From positions 1,735,858 to 1,799,857 of the forward strand of contig JACAXG010000121.1 of NCBI GenBank assembly GCA_018881555.1: a stretch of 64,000 bases of DNA, written 5' to 3'. This document shows, piece after piece, positions 1 to 10,412 of this stretch (position 1 is the first letter of the stretch; every line of letters begins with the position of its first letter). The DNA is from Amblyornis subalaris. Its lineage: Eukaryota > Chordata > Aves > Passeriformes > Ptilonorhynchidae. The notes beneath the pieces are model-generated. The model did not search any database. It saw nothing but the letters and a program-made list of their open reading frames with translations, and was not told where the DNA came from. The position numbers were made by a program, and so were the translations under genes.

Positions 1-2035
1 TTACATGAGTTAACAGTCATGGGTATGACTGCCTTAAAAGAGATTCTGTGAGAGATTCCTGAATATAGATTTCCACAGCCTGAGTTTTATTCTGTTCAGC
101 ATGATTCATACAGCAACATCTTCTGCTTTCTTCACACCATTTTCTTTCTAAATCTTGATTTCCAGGAATTTCGCCCCGGAATCAGAGGTCTGTGTTTTAT
201 AGCTTCCTGGACACACAGCCTGCCTTACACACTTTGCAGATTAAAGAGAACATCCCACTGAAATAAAACTCAAGCCTGGTAAAAGCACGAAGCAAAATAC
301 AGAACAGGGCACTATCCAGATGTGGGATACTGGGCTGATTCCTCATCCTCCCTGGACTTNGTGCCGTGGAAAGGAGAGTGCTGGTGATCATGGGAAAAGT
401 GCTGCTGGCTTTTCTCGTCATAATAAGCTGGTCTTTTCAATATAGTCTGGTGGCTCATTCACTTTATAGCTACAGTTTTCTATTCAGTTTGACCAGCCAC
501 TTGGAATTCCCAAGTGTCAGCTGCGCAGTTTAAAAACTGCTTTCCAAAGGATAATTATGCAGACCTATTTTCGGATTCCTAAGTACCTGCTTTTAGGAGC
601 AGAACTGTGGATTTAGGCACCCATCTCGGAAGTGTAGCCCTCAGCGGTGCATGGCTACCCAGGCTGCAGAGCTGGGGGCTGAGCCAGGGGTGTGACACTG
701 TGCCCNTGGCCTCTGTCACTGTCTCTCCATGGCTTGCTTGTTGCCAAAGGCTTTGCACACTTCCATGAAAAATTGTCTCCATGAGGATGAGGCAATATCA
801 GCACTCAAATTGATGGTTGGAGTTTGGTGAGGAATCTGCCCCCCCTTCCATTTTCCACCTCACCCTGGGCTGTGGTCACCCAAGGATTTGTCCATGTTTA
901 CTGGACAGGCCACAGAAGTATTTTGGATTTACCAGATGCTCCGGCATTCAGTGCAAATGCCACCTTCAAGGAACGGAGTTCTGTGGTGAGTTGTGTTCCG
1001 TACCAATAATACTCCTTCAAAACTCATGATTCCCACCTTTCCAGAGAGATAAAGCATCCTACTAATTTCATATGTGGCACACCTGGTTGGAACTTTGAGC
1101 TTCTTAAAGGGAATTTTCCATCTTAATCTTCCCTGCCTTGGAGGATACCATGGTGTGGTTCCTGCCTTCGTGGAAGGCACAGCTAATCTCATGTGTGCTT
1201 CTTGCAGATGCTTTTATCGAGATTTCCAGAGGAAAGCCTTCATTTCACTGGTCCTGGGAGCATCCTGACCTATAATGCTCCCTTTAGGAGCATCCCCATG
1301 GTTTAACTGGTCCCACTGTACCACTGGGAGCTGCTGGCCACTCTTCTCCTCTGGTCTGGACTTTTAGTAGGCACAAAAAATGGCTCAAACCCAAGGAATT
1401 AAAGAAAAATAATTTTTTTTTCAGTTCCCCAGGACATTTCANCTGGCTGCAAAAGGACCCATGCTAGCAGAAGGGAGGAGTGGCACAGGAGATCAGATCT
1501 GTTGCTTTCAGCTGTCTTATGTCAACCTCACGGATTTTTTGAACTGCAACTGAAAGGAAAATATTTGTAAATTGGAAAAATTACAAATATTTGTAAAAAT
1601 GTCATAAAATTATTATTGTAAAATATTGTAAAATTACTTCACATCTCGTGGCTGTCCTGGCTTTCTTGTTGCTGGATGAAGTGCTTTTTTTTTGAACACT
1701 TCCTTTGCTTTTCTGGACCTAAGCCGTCTCCAGGTATTTGTACGTGTAGACCCCATTGTTCTTAGCTGCAGGGCTTGAGGCTGCACAGATTTCTGCTGTG
1801 AATAAGAGGATTTTATTTTGTGTTTGATAGTTCCTAGTGCAGATTTGAGGGGTTCCACGTAAGAGTCTTGCAGCTGATGAACCACCTAGGGGCAAGTCAG
1901 ATTNTCCTTTCCTTCCAGACTGGAAATCTCTTTTTTGTCTCTGCAAATGTGTCTTGATATTTTAGCCAATAGCTCCTGCTATTANCAAAGACCCATCAGG
2001 GATTTTGATCTAAACTCCAACCATTTATACTAATT
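1..2035. other. Unique non-coding sequence, left edge
   Basis: No recognisable gene or repeat family. It holds a short AT-rich inverted repeat (listed separately) and a minus-strand open frame at 1634-1885 that begins next to an acceptor-like CCCCTAG. The encoded residues are basic and unlike any family I know, and base composition by codon position is not clearly coding, so I do not call a gene. Confidence 0.6.
1559..1592. repeat. AT-rich inverted repeat with nested palindrome
   Basis: The 12-mer AAATATTTGTAA at 1559-1570 is matched by its exact reverse complement at 1581-1592, with a 10-base spacer. The right arm is part of a 16-base perfect palindrome, TTACAAATATTTGTAA at 1581-1596. Related AAATATTGTAAAATT sequence follows at 1621. 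It is probably a local AT-rich duplication. Confidence 0.7.
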
Positions 2036-2257
2036 AAGAAAAAATCCTTCCCTGTGAGGGTGGTGGGGCCCTGGCACAGGTTGCCCAGAGAAGCTGTGGC
2101 TGCCCCTGGATCCCTGGAAGTGTCCAAGGCCAGGTTGGACNGGGCTTGGAGCACTCTGGGATAGTGGAAGGTGTCCCTGCTGCTGGCAGGGGGTGGATTG
2201 GATGATCTTTAAGGTCTCTTCCAGCCCAAACCATTCAATGATTCCATGATTCCATGG
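2036..2257 (+). mobile_element. CR1 LINE 3' fragment (type A end)
   Basis: This is the first of the CR1 copies and shows the commonest end type here. The order is CCCTGTGAGGGTGG, GCACAGGTTGCCCAGAGAAG, TGTCCAAGGCCAGGTTGGAC, GATAGTGGAAGGTGTCCC, GGATGATCTTTAAGGTC, then a degenerate ATTCCATG tail. CR1 is a non-LTR retrotransposon that copies itself by target-primed reverse transcription starting from the 3' end, so 5' truncation is normal. This copy is only untranslated 3' sequence and cannot move. Confidence 0.93.
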
Positions 2258-4564
2258 TGATGTTGTCTGACAGAACCATCCCTTGTCTTGGAGGACATTT
2301 AACTCAACCCAAAAAAAGTGTGAAAATCTTATCCTCCAAACTGCATTTAACACTCAGGTGACAGCTNTAACTGGACAATTTATACTTTATTTAATTATTT
2401 TGCATCCTCTCTTTGTGGAAAATTATAATGGTTGAAGATGTGGCCAAAACATCAATACAATGGAGATGCTCTTTCTGTGCTAGTGGAATTCCCAGGTTTT
2501 TGGTTCCCTACTGGAAGGGTTTGTAAACGGCACAAATTCTCACCCTGCCTGGGTATTTNGAATTTGATGCTGCTTTGGAGTGTTTTTCCTGTGGCACCCC
2601 CTAATTTGGACCCCACAGAACCAGATGTTTCCTTTTATGTTGCTACCGATCACAGGAAAGAAAGAAACAAAAACTAATGTGCAAAAAATTTGGCAAGTGA
2701 CAGCTTGAGTGCAGAATTTTGTAATGCTGAGCCTGTGAGCCTCATACTAAACTAGTTCCAAAACAGGATGTTGCAGTGCATGTCTAATATCCCTTTTCTA
2801 CCACACCCCAGAGCAATTTCTGTTGCTATCTGAGCTCTGAATTGCATTAAAAAGCAGCAATCAAATCTCACAAAGGAAGATTATATCTACTTGAGCAAGC
2901 AGCAGGCCCAGGTTTCACCCATTTTGCTGGAAGAGATGCACACAAAGGTGTTGCACTCGGGGGCACCGAGCAGTGAGAGCCTCCCCCCTCTCCCTCCCAG
3001 TGCCCTGGCNGTTGTGTGGCTGCAGCCACAGAAACAATCATCCTGTTTGTTGTCGCATCCCAAACTCTGCACAGCACGCTTATCCCTTCCCATTGCTGCT
3101 CCCAGCATCCAAGAGGAGCCAGGATGAAAATCAGATCTCAATCTGGTCAGCCCCTGATTATCAGCTCCCCAGGAGTGGATGTGCCACAGCTCATCCCCCA
3201 GCAATCTCAGTTTCGGGATATGGTTATTAGCAAAGTTTTGAGGGGTTTATTAACATTGTCTCTCGGTCTATGGGATGTCACAATTTGTGTAGCTTGGGGA
3301 AAAGCACTTTAAAAAAAAAAACAACAAACCTCCATAGTTTGCACTTTTTCTAACAACAGGCTGCTATTTATTATTGGCAAGAACAGAGCACGGGCTTTAG
3401 AATTTAAGCAAAAAAGACCTCTGGCAATGAGGAAATGAGCCTAGACATTTTTCATGAATGGGGTAGAGCTGCTTAACTCTGACTGGCTTGTTTTCTTTTC
3501 TTCCTATTCACATCACTCAAGTCCCACCTTCCTGCCTTAAAAGGCATCTCGTTCCCTGGCAGCAGGACAAGTATCTGTTTGATGTCANCACCCTTTTATT
3601 TGCTTAAAAGCATCTTTTTTTCAGGGCAGTAAATTGAAAATGACTACCGCGTCGAGAACTAGCCAATTTCCAGCACTCTCTGCAGCACTGCTCTGCTTTC
3701 ACGTTGGAGAGTTATCATTAATTTTCTAATGAATAATGAGATCAGAGAGCTTGCATGCTGTATTATGTGTAGGAAAATGCTTATGTAAATCAGCATGGCT
3801 GCGGTAGCTTCCCAGGGGAACTTTAAAGCTTATCATATCATTAAATCTGATAACAATTCATTTTTTTNAAAAAAGTAATGCAAGGAAAAAGAAGCAAAGG
3901 TCTATTCACTGCCTGTTTGTAATAATATGTTTATAATATGAAAGAAAAAGGAAGGCTGCTGGATCATATATGAGAAAACACAAGCAGAAATTCCTTAGGC
4001 TTTGCAAGCTGCACCCTGTGTGGAGGGAAAAAGCAGTGCCTGTATTTACATAGCTGAACCTTGTGAAATATGTTGATTGTAGTGAGAACATTGTCATAGT
4101 TCAGTGTGGATTTCACTTTTCCAGGCTCCCTGCAACGAATTCCAAAGCTTTTCTAGCACTGCACTTCCAGGGACCTTCCAGGCACCTTCCTCATATTCCC
4201 CTTGTTCTTCCTTGCCATGTGAATAAAGAGCTCAATGAAATTTTAACTTATTTTCAGCTGCTTAGTGACAGGGATGCACATGAGTCGCACTGGGGCTAAG
4301 GGACATCAGGACACCATGTTTCCAGNGGATTCCAGTCATCATGTTTACCACCTAGAAAACTTTTAATTAGCCTTCCTGCTTCCTTCCTCCCCTGCTTGTG
4401 CTGAATATAAACAGCTTTAATTTGCCAGTACTGTTGACTGTGCGAGCTGCATTGTGCAGGCATCGCCAGTTCCTCCCCAGAGTCAAAAGTCTCAATGTCC
4501 CTTTTCTTTCCTTGGGTTGAACTCATCCAGAAACATGCCTGTTCTCATGCCCAGGTGTACAATA
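2258..4564. other. Unique non-coding sequence
   Basis: There is no gene I can support. It contains an A-run near 3311-3322 and the enhancer-like block at 3635-3866. Open frames here are short, overlap on both strands and have no recognisable product. Confidence 0.6.
3635..3866. promoter_or_regulatory. Candidate conserved enhancer, homeodomain/GATA-rich
   Basis: This AT-rich block has densely packed motif-like words. TCATTA (3715-3720) and TAATGA (3727-3732) form an inverted pair of homeodomain core sites, followed by ATAATGAG. GCTTATCATATCATTAAATC and GATAACAATTC bring GATA-type and SOX-type cores near its right end. No frame is open across it. Calling it an enhancer is inference from motif density only; conservation was not tested. 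Confidence 0.25.
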
Positions 4565-4784
4565 GGTTTAGATAGGACATGAGGAAGGAATTGTTCCCTG
4601 TGAGGGTGGGGAGGCCCTGGCACAGGTTGCCCANAGAAGCTGTGGCTGCCCCATCCCTGGAAGTGTCCAAGGCCAGGCTGGAGCAGCCTGGGATACTGGA
4701 AGGTGTCCCAGCCCATGGCAGGGGGTGGGACTGGGTCATTTTTAAGGTGCCCTCCAACCCAAACCATTCTGTGATCCTGTGATG
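4565..4784 (+). mobile_element. CR1 LINE 3' fragment (type A end)
   Basis: This runs from GGTTTAGATAGGACATGAGG through CCCTGTGAGGGTGGGGAGG and the GAAGTGTCCAAGGCCAGG block to a GTGATCCTGTGATG tail. Relative to the 2036 copy it lacks about 10 bases around the GGACGGGGCTTGGAGCAACC segment. Non-coding and 5'-truncated. Confidence 0.93.
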
Positions 4785-6710
4785 AGTGAAGTTCCTGCAT
4801 CCCCTCCCATCCCCTATTCCTAAGGCCATGGCTGAGCCTTAGGAGATGAGGCATGTTCTTACCACTGTGTCCATGTGGGGTAATCAGACACAACTCACCA
4901 AGTAACAACTGATAATATTTTGCATTTTGGAGCTCTTTCTCCCCTGAATCTTAAAGAATTTTGAAAAAAACTGAATTGCTGCTTCCTAGGAATGCAAAGA
5001 CGGATTTAGGAGGAGGCATTCCCCATTAACCCAGCCTGATGGGACACATACTTTTGCTCCTTGTGGTGGAGGATTGTGGCCTCCACCATCCCTCCATGAG
5101 CAGTGAGGACCACTGAGAGCTGGGGGAGCACAGGTGTGCTGAGAGGAAGCCAGGAGCTCCCTCTTTTCATCCTGGAGCATCCCTTCTTCCATGTTCAACA
5201 TTAGCCACGTCTTCTTCCACATTTTTTAGAAAGGGGGAGAAGAATGCAAACAAAAAATCTCTCTGGCATCATTTGGATTAATTCAAAAATCTTTTCAAAC
5301 ACTTTCCCCCCTCCCCAGTATAAAACCTTTGATGTATTCTTCATACGTGGTCCATCCACAGACATTTTATTTCAGTAAACTTCACTGTGTTTGTTATCAG
5401 CCACTTGGAGCCTTCTCAGTTCAGCTGTTTGAACACCTCCCAGCTCCTTGAGGGTGAATTATGGCTGTGACTCACAGGGAGATGTTTGTAATTTCCCAAT
5501 GAGTTTGAAAAGCATTTTTTTTTGTTTGTTTTCTGCAGTTGCAGGCAAAACATCCATAAGGCCTGTTGGACTCAGCTGCCTGGACTCACACAAGAGGGTT
5601 TGGAGTTATGTGACAGAAGGGCAGGAAGAGCAGGAGTGCTGGCCTGTGAGTGAAACATTAAACTTAGATGTATGTCCTTTGTGCTAATGCATTAGGACTG
5701 AGCACGAGAAATACAGAATGAATGAAGGAAACCAGGTGAAACATTTTCTTGATATTTGGATTTTAGCTAGGCGCTAATAGCTATGGAATATAATGCTCCA
5801 TCCACTTGGAATTAAGGTCATCTTAATGACCATTAAGGGGATTTGCCTTGGGGCCAGGGATGGGCACTTGTCAGGATTAGTTTTTATTGATGGATTTGAC
5901 AAAAGTATTCAAAGCAGTGACTGGCACGTGTCACCAGTTTGCCTTTACATTGCAAATTAAAGTTTTCAAAGGACCTTGGAATAAGAGTCATTCTTTTGGC
6001 TGTGAAAATAGGAAGAAACTCGTGCTGTGCATGGCAAACACCTGTAATGTGGTGGCAGGACAGCAGCTCTTCAAACTCTCCTCAATACTCAGATTTCTGA
6101 ATTGAACATTAAATGTTACCTGAAGGACCTGGCTCTGCTCCTGAGCTCAGGCNGAGCAGCACCTTGATCTGTGAACAGTCCCACTATGAGCTCAAAGGTG
6201 TTCCTCGTGGTTGGAATGAGATGAAATTGCCTCCTCTATGAGCAAGCATGCAGTGGGTAAAGCCCTCTCGTGGAATCGTGTGAGTGGCTTTGTTTGGATG
6301 GCTGAAATGGGTCGGTGCCATAGGATGGTGATGGTGTTCCTTCTGGCACACTCTCAGAACTTCCAGATCCTGCTGCATTCCCAAGAAACAGCCATGAGTT
6401 TCACCTAAGCATCTCAGCAGCTGAAAATGTTACATCCTTAACATTCCACTTCCGTGGAAGCCATATGTTTTGCCTCTAATGAAGTCAGATCTGCTTTTCT
6501 GTCCCTTTTTTAAAGTATTTAGAGGTACTGGATTATTATTCACATGGTTTGGGTGTGTTTTATAATTATGTGAAGTCTTTACCCATTTGTCAAGTGTGTG
6601 TCTTGCTGTAATGAGGGATGAGTGCGAGGGAAGAGCCTGGTGGTCTGCAGAAGTCACCAGGATTCATCCAGTGTGGGAGGTCCACCCTGTACAGGTGATG
6701 ATGGGAGGAA
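4785..6710. other. Unique non-coding sequence with one exon-like interval
   Basis: The only structure I can point to is the splice-site pair bounding 5539-5645 (separate entry). The rest is ordinary mixed-composition sequence with short T-runs near 5515. Confidence 0.55.
5539..5645 (+). other. Candidate internal exon (107 bp), product unknown
   Basis: A pyrimidine-rich stretch ending TTTTCTGCAG (AG at 5537-5538) is followed by 107 bases and a consensus donor, CCT|GTGAGT (GT at 5646). One forward frame is open through the whole interval, reading VAGKTSIRPVGLSC near its start; an alternative AG at 5543-5544 would give 101 bp. GC content is about equal at the three codon positions (20, 18 and 20 of 36 by hand count), so there is no coding signature. 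It may be a non-coding transcript exon or chance. Confidence 0.2.
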
Positions 6711-6841
6711 GAAGTGTCCAAGGCCAGGCTGGATGGGGCTCTGAGCAACCTGGGATGGTGGAAGGTGTCCCTGCCCACGNCAGGGGGGTGGAACTGGATG
6801 GGCTTCCCACCCAACTNTAGTTTGCTTTTGTGATTCCATGA
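6711..6841 (+). mobile_element. CR1 LINE extreme 3' fragment (type A end)
   Basis: This starts at GAAGTGTCCAAGGCCAGGCT and continues through GGGCTCTGAGCAACCTGGGA and GGTGGAAGGTGTCCCTGCCC to a decayed tail TGTGATTCCATG. Only about the last 130 bases remain. The upstream border lies in unique sequence with no obvious target-site duplication, as usual for CR1. Confidence 0.9.
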
Positions 6842-9800
6842 GCTATGAATGTGTGCATGGGGTGACAGGGAATAATTTGGGCTGTGAGATTTGGGTCTGA
6901 GCTGCTCTTTGGCCAGATTTATAGGAAAGCTGTGAAACCGCTTCTCCCACATCCAGTGGGAACAATTCAGGAGCCCGGAGCTGAACCTCTGCCGCAGTGC
7001 TCCTGCTCCAGACTGCTCCTGCTGACCAATTCCCGACTATCCNCAGGCAGAGGGGCCCCAGGCAGCGGGAAGGCAGGGGAGCAGGAGCAGTGGAAGGGAG
7101 GCAGCGGCTCGGGAGCNGGCTGTGCGTGACAGCGGGACAGCAGCGAGCTGCAGGATCGGGAGCAGGAGCCCCNGGAAGGGAGAGGGGCCCTCCCTGCAGC
7201 TGGCAGGGGACCAGCCACAGCTGGAGCACGAGAGCACGGGACACTGGCCTGCAGGCNAGGCGCTGGGGTGGAAGCATCCCAACAGGATGCCTCTCTTATT
7301 GCTCTCGCATGGGCTGCCCACGGGGGCCGGGCTAGGAAGGGCTGTTTTGTTCCTCCTCTGGAAACATCGCAAGAGTTGTGCCCAGTTGTTGCAGTGCTTT
7401 CTTCTGGCTTCCCCAGCACGGCCACTCCTGGTTNGTTCATGGAAAGCTGGGAGTGCTGGTGCACACCCAGTGAGGGCTGCAGTCTGGGAAGTGCTGCTGA
7501 GTGTCCTGGTGCACCTGAATTCCAGAAATCTCCCCAAATCAGAGCAGGGTGGCCAAGGGCTGCTGAGCCCCCGCGGGTGGGATGGGGTGCACTGTCATTC
7601 TGGGTGCATATGAGAGGGTGACAGAGGTTGCACGGGCACTGCTTCCACTTCATGTGTTTCCCAAACCCTGCCCTGCTCGAATTTTGAGTCCTTATTTCCT
7701 TTTTTTTGCTATTTTTTCACTNGTAGTCTTCACTCAGTCCATGTTTTCAAGCATTTCTCTGCAGCCGAGGGACAGAATACGACCGTGTTTGAATCTGAGA
7801 GCTGAGATCCACACTGGTTCACAGCAGCCCAGGAGCCCAAGATAAAAATTCAGTAAGCACTACTGGGATTTACCAGCATATGGTGGGAAGCAAGAGTATT
7901 TAGTGTTTGGATTTAAATTAAGGACCTCTACACATAGGTATTACGTAGATTCCATCCAGCAGGTATTGCTTTTTCTGCTCCCAAAGACAGATAGAAACTG
8001 AAGGTAGCTGACTTTTCAACTGAAAAGAATGGGCACTGCCCATGTTGTCCCGCTCTGGGGTTTTCCAGGCTCAGTGGGCAGGATGTATCCCAGCTGTTTG
8101 CCCCTCACACCACATCTGGACCAGCAGNCAAGCAGCTGTCTGGAGCGGGGAGTTGAGAGACACCGGGATGCTGGGACGGTGGCTAGGAATAAAACTCCAA
8201 TTTTCCCTGGGAAGTAGCTAATCCCAGCTCTGTCTGCCCCCAGAGCAGCTCCAGTGACACAAATAGATGTGGGGTACTGCATTACATCATCGGGACAAAC
8301 CCTAATGGGCCGATTTATGGCCGAGGCAGAGCGAGACGGAGCGAGATTCTGATCTCTGCTCACCTGGTGTAAAGTGGGAGTAACTGCAGAGATAAACCGT
8401 CATAACCATGATTAGAGCCTGGCCTCTTTGTCTGCGGCTGCTCTTGGAAGCAGCTGGCTTTCAGAAACGAGGGACGTCCCATAAATCACGGGCAGCAGAG
8501 TGGTTCTGCGCTCCAGCCGCCGGCAGCCTCTGCCCATCCATCTCCGTAAAAGCCGTGCTTCTCCACGCAGCTGGTTTGTGTCCAGAGGCTCTGGGCTGAG
8601 CGGAGTGGACAATGCCCCATCTCCCAGAGCCCCGAGGAAGCCGCGAGGCCCGTGCAGCCCGGGGAATCGGAAGGAGGCAGCTCGAGAGATGCCATCTGAT
8701 GGGAGATGGGGCTCCGGTAATGGGAGCCTGCGGAGCACAGGGCGCTCCTATCTCATCTGCTCGGCTCTGGGGGCAGCTTGGGGCTGGACAAGAAATAGCC
8801 CTGGTCACGGAGGAGATCTCTCAGCGAGACACGGCCTGCTGGTGACTGCTGGCACTGCTCTCTGAGCACGGCCGAGGCAGAGCAGGTGAAGAGGTGTGAA
8901 TAAATACATCTCACCCCACCTGGAGAGGAGGNAGGCAGAGTGGCTTTAGTATTAAAAGACCCTGATATTCTACATACAAAATAACCTAAGAATGCACTCA
9001 TTTCGGGTGTGCTCATCCCAGAATGATGATCATGGGGTCTTATCATCTGGTTTTTTGGTTCCAGGGCTATGGGGCAGTGTATTTAACTAAATTGTGAGTT
9101 ACCTGTCTGGGAAGTGTAGGATATGAGGGTATTTATACTCAGCTTATATTGGGCAGGAGGCCATTTTTCTGCCTTGATAGTGCTGTTAACATCAGCTCAT
9201 CCAAGGAAAATATAGACTTCATTTTTAGTAGTGTGGTTGAGGAATAGCTTAATTAATAAAGGGTCTTTTTTATGTTAGAATTGNTAGAAGATGATGTCTA
9301 CCTTGGGCCAGATAATTTTCAAACTATACAAATTGCTTCAGCCCCATCAGCAGAAGTTGGCATTGCCTGAAGGTCTTGCTGACACCTTCCTTAATCTTAA
9401 ATCGCAGAAACTTCCAGGTTGCTGTTACTGAGCTGCAGCTTTTGTCTGCTTTGATGTGTTTCTCACACGTGAATTTTGTTGTCATCTCCAGAGTCTCACA
9501 CAGGACTCTCACCAGTGCAAGCAACGCGTTTAATGTGTCTTCATGAATGTTACAGTTCCAAACATTGTCTGTTGCAATGTTTGTACTTGAGAAGACCAAG
9601 CCTGGTTTACCCAAAGGAAAAANATTTGGGTACGGTCAGTGGTACCAAAGTGGGCAAAAGTCCTGCCAGATAAAAATCTCACCCCTAAAACATGTTATGG
9701 GCAGCTGAGCAGACACATTAAATTCATTTCTTCAGAATTTAATGGTGTTCCAGACTGGAAATAGGCAGACAAGCTTTTTGCATTCATGATGCAAAAATCT

Positions 9801-10007
9801 CCCTGTACAGATTCTTGATTGTTTCCTTTGATGCTTCTTCACTGATCCTCAGTCTCCAGGGAGAACTGCTGTCTTCTTTGTGTGAAAGAGNTGCCTTTCA
9901 CGTGTTTAATGCATTCATTGGGATACAAGTTGTGGAGATAAATGCAGGTAGCACCNGCAGTGAGTCCCTGGCACAGCAGTTTGAGGTCGTGTGGTGAGGA
10001 TGGCTCA
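6842..10007. other. Unique sequence, GC-rich at 6.96-7.3 kb
   Basis: About 6960-7300 is GC-rich, purine-rich (repeated GGAGCAGGAGC-like words) and unusually rich in Ns. It is open in several frames on both strands at once, which is what such composition gives by chance. An enhancer-like block lies at 8270-8440. A minus-strand frame at 9324-9614 (96 codons) has no recognisable product. No gene is called. Confidence 0.55.
8270..8440. promoter_or_regulatory. Candidate conserved regulatory block
   Basis: Dense motif-like words lie in a short interval: TGCATTACATCATCGGG, CCTAATGGGCCGATTTATGG, the E-box CACCTG (8361), GTGTAAAGTGGGAG, GAGATAAACCGTCATAACC and ATGATTAGAG. On the minus strand CACCAG|GTGAGC also forms a good donor, so an exon edge is an alternative reading. 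The assignment rests on texture only. Confidence 0.2.
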
Positions 10008-10412
10008 GAGAGTGAGGAGAGGCTGAGGGAGCTGGGAAAGGGGCTCAGCCTAGAGAAAAGGAGGCTCAGGGGGGACCTCCTGGCTCTGCACAACTCCTGA
10101 CAGGAGGGGGCAGCCAGGGGAGGTCGGGCTCTGCTCCCACGGAAGAGGGACAGGATGAGAGGGAACGGCCTCAAGCTGTGCCGGGGTCGGGTTGGGTTGG
10201 ACATCAGGAGGAATTTCCTCATGGAAAGGGTGGGCAGGCATTGGAAGGGGCTGTCCAGGGAGGTGGTGGAGTTGCCACCCTTTGAAGTGTCCAAGGAAGG
10301 ACTGGAGGTGGCACTCAGCGCTCTGGGCTGGTGACAGGGTGGTGTTTGGTCAAAGCTTGGGCTCAGTGATCCCGAAGGTCTTTCCAAGCTGGATAATGCT
10401 GTGATCCTGTGT
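10008..10412 (+). mobile_element. CR1 LINE fragment, about 400 bp (type B end)
   Basis: A second CR1 3' type. It runs GGCTGAGGGAGCTGGGAAAG, CAGCCTAGAGAAAAGGAGGC, GGACATCAGGAGGAATTTCC, GTCCAGGGAGGTGGTGGAG, GTCCAAGGAAGGACTGGAGG, TGGCACTCAGCGCTCTGGGC, GGTCAAAGCTTGGGCTCAGT and a tail ATGCTGTGATCCTGTG. Compared with type A copies, the segment before the tail is different in sequence, so it belongs to another CR1 subfamily. No intact reverse-transcriptase frame. Confidence 0.93.

Noticed and set aside
1634..1885. Basic 83-codon minus-strand frame after an acceptor-like CCCCTAG
   Set aside because: Codon-position G+C is nearly flat by hand count, there is no polyadenylation signal nearby and no known relative.
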